From NCBI RefSeq assembly GCF_000614975.1, contig NZ_BALM01000012.1, forward strand, positions 1 to 64,000: a stretch of 64,000 bases of DNA. The letters run 5' to 3'. The stretch's first letter is position 1. Each line of letters starts with the position of its first letter. This document shows positions 32,885 through 42,593 of this stretch, in pieces. Both the position numbers and the translations under genes were made by a program. The notes beneath the pieces are model-generated. The model did not search any database, was not told the DNA's origin, and saw only the letters and a list, made by a program, of their open reading frames with translations. The stretch is from Shewanella marina JCM 15074. GTDB taxonomy: Bacteria; Pseudomonadota; Gammaproteobacteria; Enterobacterales; Shewanellaceae.

Positions 32885-33727
32885 ATGGACCAAAAGGTCG
32901 CACTCTATGTTGTTCCGACACCCATTGGTAATTTGTCAGACCTTAGCCCACGGGCAATAGAGGTGCTCAATTCAGTGGATCTTATTGCTTGTGAAGATAC
33001 TCGTCACAGTGGCAAATTATTAAGCCATTTTGGTATTACCACGCGAACGACTGCGCTACATGATCATAATGAGCGCGCACGTGCACAATGGGTGGTTGAG
33101 CAGTTAGCAAATGGTATTTCTATTGCATTGATTTCAGATGCCGGTACGCCGCTGATTTCAGACCCAGGTTATCACCTAGTGAGCCATGTGCGCGAATCTG
33201 GTTATGCGGTCACGCCATTGCCTGGCCCATGTGCCGCTATTACTGCGCTTAGCGCATCAGGCTTACCATCAGATCGCTTTAGTTTTGAAGGTTTTTTACC
33301 TGCTAAAGAGAAAGGCCGTTTTGATAAGTTAACCGAATTGCGAGAAGATCCACGCACGTTAATTTATTATGAATCACCGCATCGCATTGTGCATAGCTTA
33401 ACCTCGATTGTGAAAGCACTTGGCGAGGATAGAAAAATTGTGATGGCACGTGAAGTGACCAAAACCTTTGAAACATTTTTATCTGGTACTGCGGCTGAAG
33501 TCTTAGCGATGGTTGAGGCGGACAGTAACCAACAGCGTGGCGAAATTGTGTTAATGGTGCATGGATTTGTGGCAGATGAAGATGACACGATTCCAACCGA
33601 AGCCATTGAAACATTAAAACTGTTATGCACTGAATTACCATTAAAGAAAGCATCAGCTTTAGCCGCACAAATTCACGGCTTAAAGAAAAATGCCTTGTAT
33701 AAGTTAGGGCTCGAATTCGATTTATAA
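32885..33727 (+). CDS. rsmI: 16S rRNA (cytidine(1402)-2'-O)-methyltransferase
   Basis: RsmI methylates the 2'-OH of C1402 in 16S rRNA at the decoding centre. The 280-residue SAM-dependent tetrapyrrole-methylase-fold protein shows [20 protein letters not shown] near the start, [11 protein letters not shown] near 37, [12 protein letters not shown] near 84 and the YYESPHRI motif near 160. It is divergent from lpoA with 87 bp between, as in E. coli (yraL/yraM). Confidence 0.95.
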   Translation: MDQKVALYVVPTPIGNLSDLSPRAIEVLNSVDLIACEDTRHSGKLLSHFGITTRTTALHDHNERARAQWVVEQLANGISIALISDAGTPLISDPGYHLVSHVRESGYAVTPLPGPCAAITALSASGLPSDRFSFEGFLPAKEKGRFDKLTELREDPRTLIYYESPHRIVHSLTSIVKALGEDRKIVMAREVTKTFETFLSGTAAEVLAMVEADSNQQRGEIVLMVHGFVADEDDTIPTEAIETLKLLCTELPLKKASALAAQIHGLKKNALYKLGLEFDL

Positions 33728-33835
33728 GTTGCAGTGATTAAATATGCAGCAGCTGATATCAGTTTTTGATGATATTTAAGATTTGAGGTCGCCTTGGGCT
33801 GGTGAGTTGTAACATCTTCGGTTATACTCGCCGCC

Positions 33836-34203
<368 letters not shown>

Positions 34204-34213
34204 CATTCAAGAG

Positions 34214-34245
34214 AAAGCGCATATCGAAAGATATGCGCTTTTTTG
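34214..34245 (+). terminator. rnpB terminator 1
   Basis: AAGCGCATATC-GAAA-GATATGCGCTT followed by a T run forms a perfect stem with a GAAA tetraloop, 12 bp after the RNase P RNA. Confidence 0.88.
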
Positions 34246-34320
34246 TTTTCTGCGTTCTAAGTTTTAGTTAATGGTTGAAGTGATGTAGGCCGTAGCTTAT
34301 CGGCAGCAGATTTAAAAAGA

Positions 34321-34351
34321 AGGGCGCATATCGAAAGATGTGCGCCCTTTT
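34321..34351. terminator. Terminator 2, near-copy of the rnpB terminator
   Basis: AGGGCGCATATC-GAAA-GATGTGCGCCCTTTT shares the GCGCATATC-GAAA-GAT core with terminator 1 about 106 bp earlier, with one G-U pair. It lies between rnpB and the convergent yaaU gene and could back up the first. Confidence 0.8.
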
Positions 34352-34374
34352 GTTATCGAGTGACTTTTAACGTG

Positions 34375-35691
34375 TTATTTAAAAGACGTTGAACTGGTGA
34401 CCGCTAATGTTTGCCCTTTTGTTTCTGGTGCCATTGTAATTGACACACCAAGACCAATTAATGAGATTGCAGCACCGATTAACATTGTGGCACTAATGCC
34501 GTGATTGACCATAAAGATAGGTAGCGCATAAGTTGAAATTACGGTACCAATACGGCTAATAGACATGACTGCGCCTACTGCAGAAGCTCTAATTTCGGTT
34601 GGAAAGAGCTCATTTGGATATAACCACTGCAAAATACCCGGTCCACCGGAGAAGAATGCATATAAACCAAATGCACCCACTACGACCCATGTTGCAGGAT
34701 TATGGACTAAGCCCAAGATCGCCATGGAACCAGTCATCATGGCAAAACTGCCAATTAATAATGCGCGTCTGCCAATACTGTTGAGCCAGAACATTGCAGG
34801 TATACAGCCAACCATAAAGAACAAGCTGATAATGATATTACCTAACGCTGCATCTTTAGGCTCAGTAAAGCCAAATAAGCTGATAATTTGTGGGCCAAAG
34901 GTATAAATGGCGAACATTGGAATAACCTGACAAGTCCAAATGGCGCCAATAAATAGAATGCGTTTTAAGTATGTTTTTTGGAATAACATACGGTATTGAG
35001 TTGGTTGTGGTTTTTCTTCATCAAGGGTGACATGTTCGCCAAAATATTTATGCATAATTTCTTGGCTTTCTTTTATGCGACCTTTACGTAATAACCAACG
35101 TGGTGATTCTGGTAGATGAAAACGGCCTAATAAGATAATAACGCAAGGGATAATGGCACTACCAAACATCCAGCGCCAGCCACCATCTACATCATATAAC
35201 AGATAACCAACTACGTTAGCAGCCGTTGCACCTACGTACCACATAGCAGCAATAAAGCCCATGGTAAAGGCGCGCTGTTTGGTTGATGAGAACTCCGCAA
35301 CCATTGATGTCGCAATAGGGTAGTCGGCACCAATAACGATACCAATTAAGAATCTGGCGATGACCAGCTCAACAGGTGATGAAATAAACATGGTGCCAAA
35401 TGATAATACTGCAATGGCAATAATATCGATCATAAACATGAGTTTACGACCAAATAAATCGGCAATATAACCAAATAATGCGGTACCAATAAAAAGACCA
35501 ACGAGTGTTGATGCACCAACAAGTCCTATCCACTGTGCATCAAGTTGTAATTCTGGAATTAATTGTTCTAGTGCAAGCCCTATCATGACTAATACATAAC
35601 CATCAAGAAATGGTCCGCCACTGCCCCAAATCATTATTTTTTTATGGAGCGGGGTAAATGCTAAGTCATCAAAATTTGTTTGAGTTTTCAT
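34375..35691 (-). CDS. yaaU: MFS transporter, YaaU type
   Basis: This 438-residue major-facilitator protein has about 12 membrane helices. It resembles E. coli YaaU closely (WGSGGPFLDGYVLVMIG near the start, GADYPIATSM, PESPRWLLRKGR, FFSGGPG-LQWLYPNELFPTEIRASAVG). YaaU is encoded next to fixABCX in E. coli, and the same order occurs here. Substrate is unproven; a link to carnitine metabolism is inferred from location. The ATG at 35691 matches the E. coli start; a 25-residue upstream extension has no support. Confidence 0.9.
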   Translation of the reverse strand: MKTQTNFDDLAFTPLHKKIMIWGSGGPFLDGYVLVMIGLALEQLIPELQLDAQWIGLVGASTLVGLFIGTALFGYIADLFGRKLMFMIDIIAIAVLSFGTMFISSPVELVIARFLIGIVIGADYPIATSMVAEFSSTKQRAFTMGFIAAMWYVGATAANVVGYLLYDVDGGWRWMFGSAIIPCVIILLGRFHLPESPRWLLRKGRIKESQEIMHKYFGEHVTLDEEKPQPTQYRMLFQKTYLKRILFIGAIWTCQVIPMFAIYTFGPQIISLFGFTEPKDAALGNIIISLFFMVGCIPAMFWLNSIGRRALLIGSFAMMTGSMAILGLVHNPATWVVVGAFGLYAFFSGGPGILQWLYPNELFPTEIRASAVGAVMSISRIGTVISTYALPIFMVNHGISATMLIGAAISLIGLGVSITMAPETKGQTLAVTSSTSFK

Positions 35692-35871
35692 ATAGGTATT
35701 ACTCACATTATTGACTAATGCTATACAATTGTAAGCATTGGTCACACCAACGAAGATCAGACTCATTTGCGTATATGTTTGCAGATGAGAGACGACGAAT
35801 TTCTGATTGTTGGTGCAAGATAATTGCTAATGCAAAATAATGAGTGCACTAGCATTAAAGTCTTTGATGGA

Positions 35872-35904
35872 AAAGGCAGGCAACTCATTGCTACCTGCTT
35901 TAAT
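35872..35904 (-). terminator. Probable terminator of fixABCX
   Basis: On the minus strand GCAGGTAGCAATGAGTTGCCTGC, an imperfect stem with a small bulge, is followed by CTTTTCC, just after the fixX stop at 35909. Confidence 0.55.
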
Positions 35905-35908
35905 TGAA

Positions 35909-36196
35909 TTAACCGTAACGGTATTCAACACCAAAAGTACCACGGGGAAACTCCCACTTTTCTAAAATGGTGTTACCACATAGAATTTTACAAGTACCGC
36001 ATTCTAAGCAACCAGCATAATCGAAGCGGATTGAACCATCTTCTTGTAGCTTATAAAGTCCAGCAGGACAGGCGATCATTAACTTTTTGAATTCGGCCAT
36101 ATCAGGGTTAGGTTTGATAATAATATGCGGATTTTCTTCATCAACATGAAATTTATCAACACCTAATTTAACGTCAACATTAACAACTTCGGTCAT
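35909..36196 (-). CDS. fixX: Ferredoxin-like protein FixX
   Basis: FixX is a small iron-sulfur protein that passes electrons between FixAB, FixC and an acceptor. The 95 residues contain CLECGTCKILC (about 68-78) and ACPAGLY near 43, as in E. coli FixX of the same length. The start overlaps the fixC stop by 4 bp. In enterobacteria this set is thought to supply electrons for anaerobic crotonobetainyl-CoA reduction by CaiA. Confidence 0.93.
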   Translation of the reverse strand: MTEVVNVDVKLGVDKFHVDEENPHIIIKPNPDMAEFKKLMIACPAGLYKLQEDGSIRFDYAGCLECGTCKILCGNTILEKWEFPRGTFGVEYRYG

Positions 36197-37485
36197 ATTG
36201 CTGTTACTCCTTTAATGCCATCTTTTAGTAAGTTCATATAACCTACTTCTTTACAATGTTTCATAATTGTTTGGCGTATTGGCTTTGATGGACTGCCGTC
36301 AATGGTGAACATGTCATGCATGATATCTGCGACCATTTTCGGGTATTGATTGAAAATACGTGGATTTTCCATAAATGCAGGTGCATTTTTATAGAGCTTC
36401 ATATCTTTGATAATAAAGCTGTCATCCAACAAGGTTTGATAAGACGCAAGACCTGCTGCGCTAAAGTCATTATTTTGTTTAGCGGTGAGTACTGCTTGTG
36501 CTGCGGCTTCACCAGAGGCGATGGCTAGATCCATTCCGCGTACGTTAAAGCCTAGGTTCATACATAAGCCTGCTGCATCACCTGTAAGTAATACACCATC
36601 TTTGATTAACTGTGGCATCATATTTATGCCAGCTTCTGGTACAACGTGAGCTGAATATTCGACCATTTTCCCGCCAGCAATTAATGGCTTAATGACTGGG
36701 TGGTTTTTAAAGTCTTCCATCATTTGCGGGACGGTTTTAGTTGCACTTTCGATATGTGCTAAGCCACAAACAAGTCCAAGAGAAATACTTGATTCGTTAG
36801 TGTATAAGAATCCACCGCCCATCAAACCATTAGATGGCATTCCTGCAAATAACCAGGCAACGCCCTCATTTTCGGTAAGATTGAAGCGATCTTCTAATTG
36901 ATTTTTCGGTAACTCAATTAACTCTTTGACGCATACTGCTGTAGCACCTGCTTCAACTCTAGGTTTAAGCATACCGAGCTGTTCGGCCAGAATGGAGGTG
37001 ACCCCATCGGCTAAAATAACCACATTAGCTTCGAGTGCATCACCATCTGCTTCTACACCAATTACCTTGCCATTTTCAGTTAGGATTTTGTCAACTCGAA
37101 TGCCACTGATAAATTGTGCGCCTTGCTCTTCCGTTTGCTCCATAAACCACTGGTCAAACTTACCTCGAAGCACGTTATATGATTGTTGTGGCGCGGTTTT
37201 GTCACTCACACCGTGATAATCCAGAGTCACACCTGAGTCATCAGTTAAAAATGAAATTTTCTCTTTAGTCACACGGCGCTCTACTGGCGCATGACTTGCA
37301 AAATCGGGAATGATTTTTTCTAAACTATGGCCATATAATCGACCACCAGTCATATTTTTGCTGCCAGCATAGTTGCCTCGTTCAATTACGAGCACATTAG
37401 CTCCTGCCTTAGCTAAGACATAAGCTGCACTGCAACCTGCTAAACCTGCGCCGACGATAATGGCGTCAAATGCATCTTCAGACAT
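36193..37485 (-). CDS. fixC: FixC, electron-transfer flavoprotein-quinone oxidoreductase family
   Basis: FixC is an FAD-dependent oxidoreductase of the ETF-QO family. The 430-residue protein opens with the FAD dinucleotide-binding motif IVGAGLAGCSAAYVLAKAGA and later has VVLADGVTS near 145 and LLTGDAAGLCMN near 300. Length matches E. coli FixC (428). It lies between fixB and fixX. Its role in carrying electrons for carnitine reduction is inferred from E. coli genetics. Confidence 0.93.
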   Translation of the reverse strand: MSEDAFDAIIVGAGLAGCSAAYVLAKAGANVLVIERGNYAGSKNMTGGRLYGHSLEKIIPDFASHAPVERRVTKEKISFLTDDSGVTLDYHGVSDKTAPQQSYNVLRGKFDQWFMEQTEEQGAQFISGIRVDKILTENGKVIGVEADGDALEANVVILADGVTSILAEQLGMLKPRVEAGATAVCVKELIELPKNQLEDRFNLTENEGVAWLFAGMPSNGLMGGGFLYTNESSISLGLVCGLAHIESATKTVPQMMEDFKNHPVIKPLIAGGKMVEYSAHVVPEAGINMMPQLIKDGVLLTGDAAGLCMNLGFNVRGMDLAIASGEAAAQAVLTAKQNNDFSAAGLASYQTLLDDSFIIKDMKLYKNAPAFMENPRIFNQYPKMVADIMHDMFTIDGSPSKPIRQTIMKHCKEVGYMNLLKDGIKGVTAI

Positions 37486-37562
37486 AATTAATTCACTTAT
37501 AAGGTTGGGGTAAACATCAGGCAGGGGTGTACCTGATGTTTATAAGCTGACTAATGGTATAT

Positions 37563-38498
37563 TTATGCCTTTAGCGCATTGATAAGTGCGGGTAACACTT
37601 TATTAATATCGCCAATTAGGCCGTAATCAACCTGTTGGAAAATAGGTGCATTTTTATCACGATTAACTGCGAAGATAGTCTGCGCACTATTGACGCCAAC
37701 CATGTGTTGAATTTGACCTGAAATACCTAAAGCAAAGTAAATTTCAGGCTTTAGCATAACGCCTGACACGCCGATATAACGCTCGCGATCCATCCACTTT
37801 TCTGTTTCTGCAATTGGACGAGAGCAGCCTAATTCAGCGTTAATCATGCTGGCAACTTCTGCTGCTACCACAAGATTTTCTTTTGAACCAATACCGCTAC
37901 CAATACCAATAACGCGTTTTGCTTTATTTAAATCAACGCTACTGGCTTGTTTGGCTCGGCGCTCGATACAAGTGATAGCAACTGCTGGTGCGATATAGTC
38001 AACATTCACTACCTCGCCAATAACCGCTGTTGGTTGTGCTGCAGGGAAAGCGCCATTACTCAGTGTTAGAATCGCGGTGTTGCTATTGATCTGTTCTTCA
38101 CTGATCGCCATGCCACCGTAAGTCATATGAGCGGCTTTAATACCTTGCTCAATATCGATATGGTTAACGTCATTAACTACACCAGCATTAAGTTTTATTG
38201 CTAACTTTGCTGCTAATGTTTTACCACGTTTAGTTGCTGGCAATAACACCAATGGTGCTTCATTCTGCTGTAACGTGTGTGCAATTGTTTCTGCGTAGTC
38301 TTCAGTAATACGGGTGGTTGGTTGCTCACCTAGATAGTGAACTTGGTTAACACCTAATGCTAATGCTTGATCAACTTGTTGTTGATCGCCTAATACAAAT
38401 ACAGAGACTTTTTCTGCTAATGTATTCGCTGCGTTGACTAGTTCTGGTAGGCGATTAGCAAGATCACTGAATAACCAAATGTTTGATAATTTTTGCAT
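37563..38498 (-). CDS. fixB: FixB, electron-transfer flavoprotein alpha subunit
   Basis: FixB is the FAD-binding alpha subunit of an electron-transfer flavoprotein with FixA. The C-terminal FAD domain shows GIGSGIGSKENLVVAAEVA, CSRPIAETEKWMDRERYIG and GISGQIQHMVGV. The ATG at 38498 (MQKLSNIWLFSD) gives 311 residues and matches E. coli FixB (313). Longer in-frame starts up to 38576 would run into fixA and are rejected. It follows fixA after 16 bp. Confidence 0.93.
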   Translation of the reverse strand: MQKLSNIWLFSDLANRLPELVNAANTLAEKVSVFVLGDQQQVDQALALGVNQVHYLGEQPTTRITEDYAETIAHTLQQNEAPLVLLPATKRGKTLAAKLAIKLNAGVVNDVNHIDIEQGIKAAHMTYGGMAISEEQINSNTAILTLSNGAFPAAQPTAVIGEVVNVDYIAPAVAITCIERRAKQASSVDLNKAKRVIGIGSGIGSKENLVVAAEVASMINAELGCSRPIAETEKWMDRERYIGVSGVMLKPEIYFALGISGQIQHMVGVNSAQTIFAVNRDKNAPIFQQVDYGLIGDINKVLPALINALKA

Positions 38499-38514
38499 GG
38501 TTCGTTCCTCTAAA

Positions 38515-39288
38515 TCAGTTGAAAGACTTACGTAAGTAGTCTGCAAAGATAGTGATTTGCTCTTCATCATCACCATCGATGATGATCTGCTTACGATCCA
38601 TCTGTTTTGGTGCCATAACTGAAATAGGTGTCACAGGAGTCGCAAGTTCTCCCACTTCTAGATCTGTTAGAGAGAGTTGTTTAGCTGGTTTTTTCGCGGC
38701 GCCAAGAATCGCTTTCATTGATGGAATTGCTGGGTCATTAATATCTGCTGATACCGAAATAACTGCTGGTAATGGAATTTCGAGTACTTCAACAACTTCA
38801 TCTAATGCACGTTCAACGGTAATGGTTTGTTGTGTTGCAGCAATAATTTTGCTTACCGCATTGATGGTTGGCACGTTTAGCATGCTGCCCATAAGTAAAC
38901 CAACTTGTTGGGCGTATAAGTCACTTGAACCATCACCACAAATTATTAAGTCAAAGCCTGCTTGTTTAGCCGCAGCCGATAGAATTTGTGCCGAGGCGTG
39001 TGGTTGTAGTTGATTAAATGATTCATCGACAACTGTTAATAGATCATCTGGACCACGAGATAGTATATCTTTGCGAAGCTTTACATTTTCTAATGACTTA
39101 TCGCCAACACTTAATGCCGTTATTTGTTCAACATCAGTTAACTTTTTGAATTCGATTGCTGATTCAATAGCATTTAAATCAAAAGTATTGATCTTTTTAG
39201 CTGCTTTAGATAAATCTAACGTTAGATCTTTAGCAATATTAATATCTTGCTCTTCTGGTACCAATTTATAACAAGTAATAATTTTCAT
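38515..39288 (-). CDS. fixA: FixA, electron-transfer flavoprotein beta subunit
   Basis: FixA is the ETF beta subunit that pairs with FixB. The 257-residue protein starts MKIITCYKLVPEEQDI and shows the nucleotide-binding ICGDGSSDLYAQQVG near residue 118, as in E. coli FixA (256). CCGGAG lies just upstream of the ATG. It is the first gene of fixABCX, divergent from caiT with a 544-bp spacer, the same layout as in E. coli. Confidence 0.94.
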   Translation of the reverse strand: MKIITCYKLVPEEQDINIAKDLTLDLSKAAKKINTFDLNAIESAIEFKKLTDVEQITALSVGDKSLENVKLRKDILSRGPDDLLTVVDESFNQLQPHASAQILSAAAKQAGFDLIICGDGSSDLYAQQVGLLMGSMLNVPTINAVSKIIAATQQTITVERALDEVVEVLEIPLPAVISVSADINDPAIPSMKAILGAAKKPAKQLSLTDLEVGELATPVTPISVMAPKQMDRKQIIIDGDDEEQITIFADYLRKSFN

Positions 39289-39431
39289 TTTATCTCCGGT
39301 TACCTTTTAACACTTTTTAGTTATGTAAAAAAGCGACTGGCCAATTACATTTTAAAGTATTTACTGCGGTGATTTGATAAATGGGTTTAGTGCGTTTTTT
39401 ATATTAAATTTGATATTTACTTAATTATCAC

Positions 39432-39445
39432 TTGATAAATATTAA
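39432..39445. promoter_or_regulatory. FNR-like site
   Basis: TTGATAAATATTAA matches the FNR consensus TTGAT-N4-ATCAA at nine of ten positions. It lies 144 bp upstream of fixA. Confidence 0.45.
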
Positions 39446-39609
39446 GATTGTTATATAGCTCACAAATAAAAAGTTTTATATTTTTTCACACATTGCAACT
39501 AGTTGAAAAGTAAGGGTTATTTTTTAAATAAGTAATTGGTAATTTAGGTGAAAAAATTTTACAAGCTATCTTACACATTGAAAAAGACAAAAAATAATAG
39601 TGTTTTTGG

Positions 39610-39625
39610 TGTGATATTAATCACG
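39610..39625. promoter_or_regulatory. CRP-like site
   Basis: TGTGATATTAATCACG matches the CRP consensus TGTGA-N6-TCACA in nine of ten positions. It lies near the middle of the fix/cai spacer, 208 bp before caiT. Confidence 0.6.
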
Positions 39626-39752
39626 GTTTAAATTATTGCTAATGCCATTATTTAAAACGCAAATTAATCGAATTGTGATTGTATTCTTTCAGTTTGAAAT
39701 ATATCGCTAATATTCTACAAAGTTTAAATGTATGGATTATTTATGGGACTGT

Positions 39753-39775
39753 TTAATCAATATTGAGTTGATTAA
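39753..39775. promoter_or_regulatory. Inverted-repeat operator candidate upstream of caiT
   Basis: TTAATCAA / TTGATTAA arms (8 bp, perfect) flank a seven-base spacer TATTGAG. A closely similar element occurs upstream of the TetR-type regulator gene at 47308-47330 (18 of 23 bases identical). It is a candidate binding site for that regulator, 57 bp before caiT. Confidence 0.5.
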
Positions 39776-39832
39776 GTCGTTTTATGTAAAACAATAAATA
39801 TTAACCTCCAATAGTGAGGGAGAAACATAAGT

Positions 39833-41395
39833 ATGAATGATAAAGTCATTGGAAATGAAACAGAGAAGGTTAAAAATAAGGTCACTATTGATCCTAAAAT
39901 ATTTTTCCCATCTCTGATTGTCGTTGTATTACTCTCCTATTTTACAGTAAGAGATTTGGATGCTTCGAATATTGTAATTCAAAATGTATTCCATTATTTA
40001 ACCCATACATGGGGCTGGGCATTTGAATGGTACATGGTTGTTATGGCGATAGGTTGGGCTTGGTTAGTTTGGGGACCATATGCACACAATCGTTTAGGAC
40101 AAGAAGAGCCCGAGTTTAGTACCAGTAGTTGGATTTTCTTGATGTTTGCTTCTTGTACCTCAGCAGCTGTATTGTTCTGGGGATCATTAGAAATCTATTA
40201 CTACATTACGTATCCACCTTTTGACTTGGCGGCTGGTTCGATTCCTGCTAAGGAACTTGGACTTGCATACAGTCTATTCCATTGGGGTCCATTACCTTGG
40301 GCTGGCTATGGCTTCTTTACTGTTGCGATTGGTTACTTCCTATTCGTTAAAAAGATGGATGTAGTACGTCCAAGTGGTACTTTAGAACCTGTATTAGGTA
40401 AATACCATAAAGGTATTATCGGCACGATTATCGATAATATTTATGTGGTTGCACTTATTTTAGCGATGGGTACGAGCTTAGGTTTAGCGACACCATTAGT
40501 GACTGAGTGTATTCAATGGTTGTTTGGTATTCCACGCACCATGGAAGTTGATACCATCATTATCTCTGCTTGGATTGTGTTTAACGCTATTTGTGTGGCG
40601 TTTGGATTACAAAAAGGCATTAAGATTGCGAGTGATTTAAGAAGTTATCTAAGCATTATTATGTTGGCTTGGGTATTTATTATCGGCGCAACTAGCTTCA
40701 CTGTTAACTATTTCACTGATTCAATTGGTGTCATGTTAAACCATCTACCTCGCATGCTGTTTTATACCAGCTCTGTGAGCCCTGACAGTTTCCCTCAAGA
40801 TTGGACTGTATTCTACTGGGCTTGGTGGGTAGTTTATGCCATTCAAATGTGTATTTTCTTAGCTAAGATTTCTCGTGGTCGTACTGTACGTCAGTTATGT
40901 CTAGGTATGGTTGCGGGTTTAACCTCTTCTACTTGGTTACTTTGGACCATTCTTGGTAGTAATACCATGAGCTTGATGAATGAAAATATCATCAATATGC
41001 CTCAATTAATTGAACAGTATGGCGCCGCCAGGGCCATTATCGAAACATGGGCTGCGTTACCATTTAGTACGCTAACTATGTGGGGCTTCTTTATTCTCTG
41101 TTTCCTTGCAACTGTCACACTTATTAATGCTTGTTCATACACTTTAGCAATGTCGACCTGTAAAGGTGTAGACGCTGATAACGAGCCACCAATTTGGGTA
41201 CGTGTTGGTTGGTCAGTTCTAGTCGGTATTATCGGTATCGTGTTGTTAGCATTGGGTGGCTTAAAGCCATTACAAACGGCCATTATTGCCGGTGGCGCAC
41301 CGCTGATTATCGTTAACATCTTAGTCATTATCTCGTTCATCAAAGATGCTGGTAAAAATAAATGGGGCTCAGAGACCAAAACTGAGACCAACTAA
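39833..41395 (+). CDS. caiT: L-carnitine/gamma-butyrobetaine antiporter
   Basis: CaiT is a BCCT-family membrane antiporter that exchanges external carnitine for internal gamma-butyrobetaine. The 520 residues form about 12 helices. The sequence tracks E. coli CaiT closely, for example in [22 protein letters not shown] and in the substrate-site region [29 protein letters not shown] ribosome site precedes the ATG. It is the first gene of caiTABCD. A general betaine transporter is the alternative, made unlikely by the neighbours. Confidence 0.93.
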   Translation: MNDKVIGNETEKVKNKVTIDPKIFFPSLIVVVLLSYFTVRDLDASNIVIQNVFHYLTHTWGWAFEWYMVVMAIGWAWLVWGPYAHNRLGQEEPEFSTSSWIFLMFASCTSAAVLFWGSLEIYYYITYPPFDLAAGSIPAKELGLAYSLFHWGPLPWAGYGFFTVAIGYFLFVKKMDVVRPSGTLEPVLGKYHKGIIGTIIDNIYVVALILAMGTSLGLATPLVTECIQWLFGIPRTMEVDTIIISAWIVFNAICVAFGLQKGIKIASDLRSYLSIIMLAWVFIIGATSFTVNYFTDSIGVMLNHLPRMLFYTSSVSPDSFPQDWTVFYWAWWVVYAIQMCIFLAKISRGRTVRQLCLGMVAGLTSSTWLLWTILGSNTMSLMNENIINMPQLIEQYGAARAIIETWAALPFSTLTMWGFFILCFLATVTLINACSYTLAMSTCKGVDADNEPPIWVRVGWSVLVGIIGIVLLALGGLKPLQTAIIAGGAPLIIVNILVIISFIKDAGKNKWGSETKTETN

Positions 41396-41433
41396 TTTTT
41401 TACTTGAAGAATATTATTTTAGAGGAATAAACA

Positions 41434-42569
41434 ATGGATTTTAAATTAACTGACGAGCAAGAACTGTTTGTTGCTGGTATCCGCGATTTAATGGCAAAAG
41501 AGAACTGGGAAGCTTATTTCGCAGAGTGCGACCATACCAGTACTTACCCTGAGCGCTTTGTTAAAGAGTTAGCTGAGATGGGCATTGATAGCTACTACTT
41601 TCTGAAGAGCACGATGGTTTTAATGCGGGTCTAGTTACGCTTGCAGCTATTTGGGAAGAGTTAGGACGTCTTGGTGCGCCAACTTACGTGCTATATCAAT
41701 TACCTGGCTTAAATACGGTATTGCGTGAAGGTACGCCTGAGCAGATTGACAAAATTATGTCGATGCGTGGCACTGGTAAGCAAATGTGGAACTCAGCAAT
41801 TACAGAGCCATCAGCAGGTTCTGATGTGGGTAGTTTACAAACCAATTACACCCGCAAAAATGGCAAGGTTTATTTAAACGGTAGCAAATGTTTTATCACG
41901 AGTGCCGCTGGTACCCCTTATTTAGTTGTGATGGCTAAAGACGGTGACAGTGATGAGCTTATTTTCTCTGAATGGTTTGTCGATATGTCGAAGCCAGGTA
42001 TCAAGATGAGTAAGTTACCTAAGCTTGGTTTAAAGATGGACAGCTGCTGTGAAATTCAATTCGATAACGTCGAATTAGAAGAAAAAGATATGTTTGGCCG
42101 TGAAGGTAATGGCTTTAATCGCGTAAAAGAAGAGTTTGATGCAGAGCGTTTCTTAGTGGGATTAACTAACTATGGTACAGCGTACTGTGCCTTTGAAGAT
42201 GCCGCTAAATATGCCAACCAACGTGTACAGTTTGGTGAAACGATCGGTCGCTTCCAAATGACTCAAGAGAAGTTTGCTCATATGGCAACTAAGTTAGCCA
42301 ATATGCGCAACATGCTTTATATGACTGCATGGAAGGGTGATAACGGTCTAATGACTTCAGGTGATGCAGCAATGTGTAAATATTACTGTGCCAATGCTGG
42401 TTTTGAAGTTGTTGATGATGCAATGCAAATCTTAGGTGGCTATGCCATTGCAGGTGAACATCGTATTAGCCGATTCTGGCGTGATATTCGTGTTGACCGT
42501 GTTTCTGGTGGTTCTGATGAAATGCAGATCTTAACACTAGGCCGTGAAGTACTTAAGCGCTACCGCTAA
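41434..42569 (+). pseudogene. caiA: Crotonobetainyl-CoA reductase CaiA, frameshifted
   Basis: CaiA is an acyl-CoA-dehydrogenase-family flavoprotein that reduces crotonobetainyl-CoA using electrons from FixAB. The first frame gives [20 protein letters not shown] through EMGIDS, then stops at 41632-41634. The next frame resumes EEHDGFNAG and runs to the end ([43 protein letters not shown]). One missing base at about 41592 (AGC-TACTA for AGC-CTACTA) explains it, and repair gives about 378 residues against 380 in E. coli. All else is intact, so a sequencing error or very recent lesion is likely. Confidence 0.9.
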
Positions 42570-42593
42570 TCTCTTTTATAAGGAATAAGATGT

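Larger units (their letters stand above)
39289..39832. promoter_or_regulatory. Divergent fixABCX / caiTABCD control region
   Basis: No gene lies in this AT-rich 544-bp spacer. It contains, in order, an FNR-like site near fixA (39432-39445), a CRP-like site (39610-39625), and a perfect inverted repeat near caiT (39753-39775). In E. coli the same spacer is controlled by CRP, FNR and CaiF, so the layout is consistent with anaerobic and catabolite control. Promoter hexamers were not assigned. Confidence 0.55.

Noticed and set aside
33303..33668. 121-codon open frame on the minus strand
   Set aside because: Fully opposite rsmI, whose motifs are clear.
35692..35766. N-terminal extension of the YaaU-like transporter
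   Set aside because: The extra 25 residues are not found in the family and the inner ATG matches the E. coli start.
38552..39013. 153-codon open frame on the plus strand
   Set aside because: Opposite fixA; low-complexity composition typical of a shadow frame.
41585..41610. Programmed ribosomal frameshift in caiA
   Set aside because: No slippery heptamer or stimulatory structure is visible, and E. coli caiA has none; one lost base is simpler.
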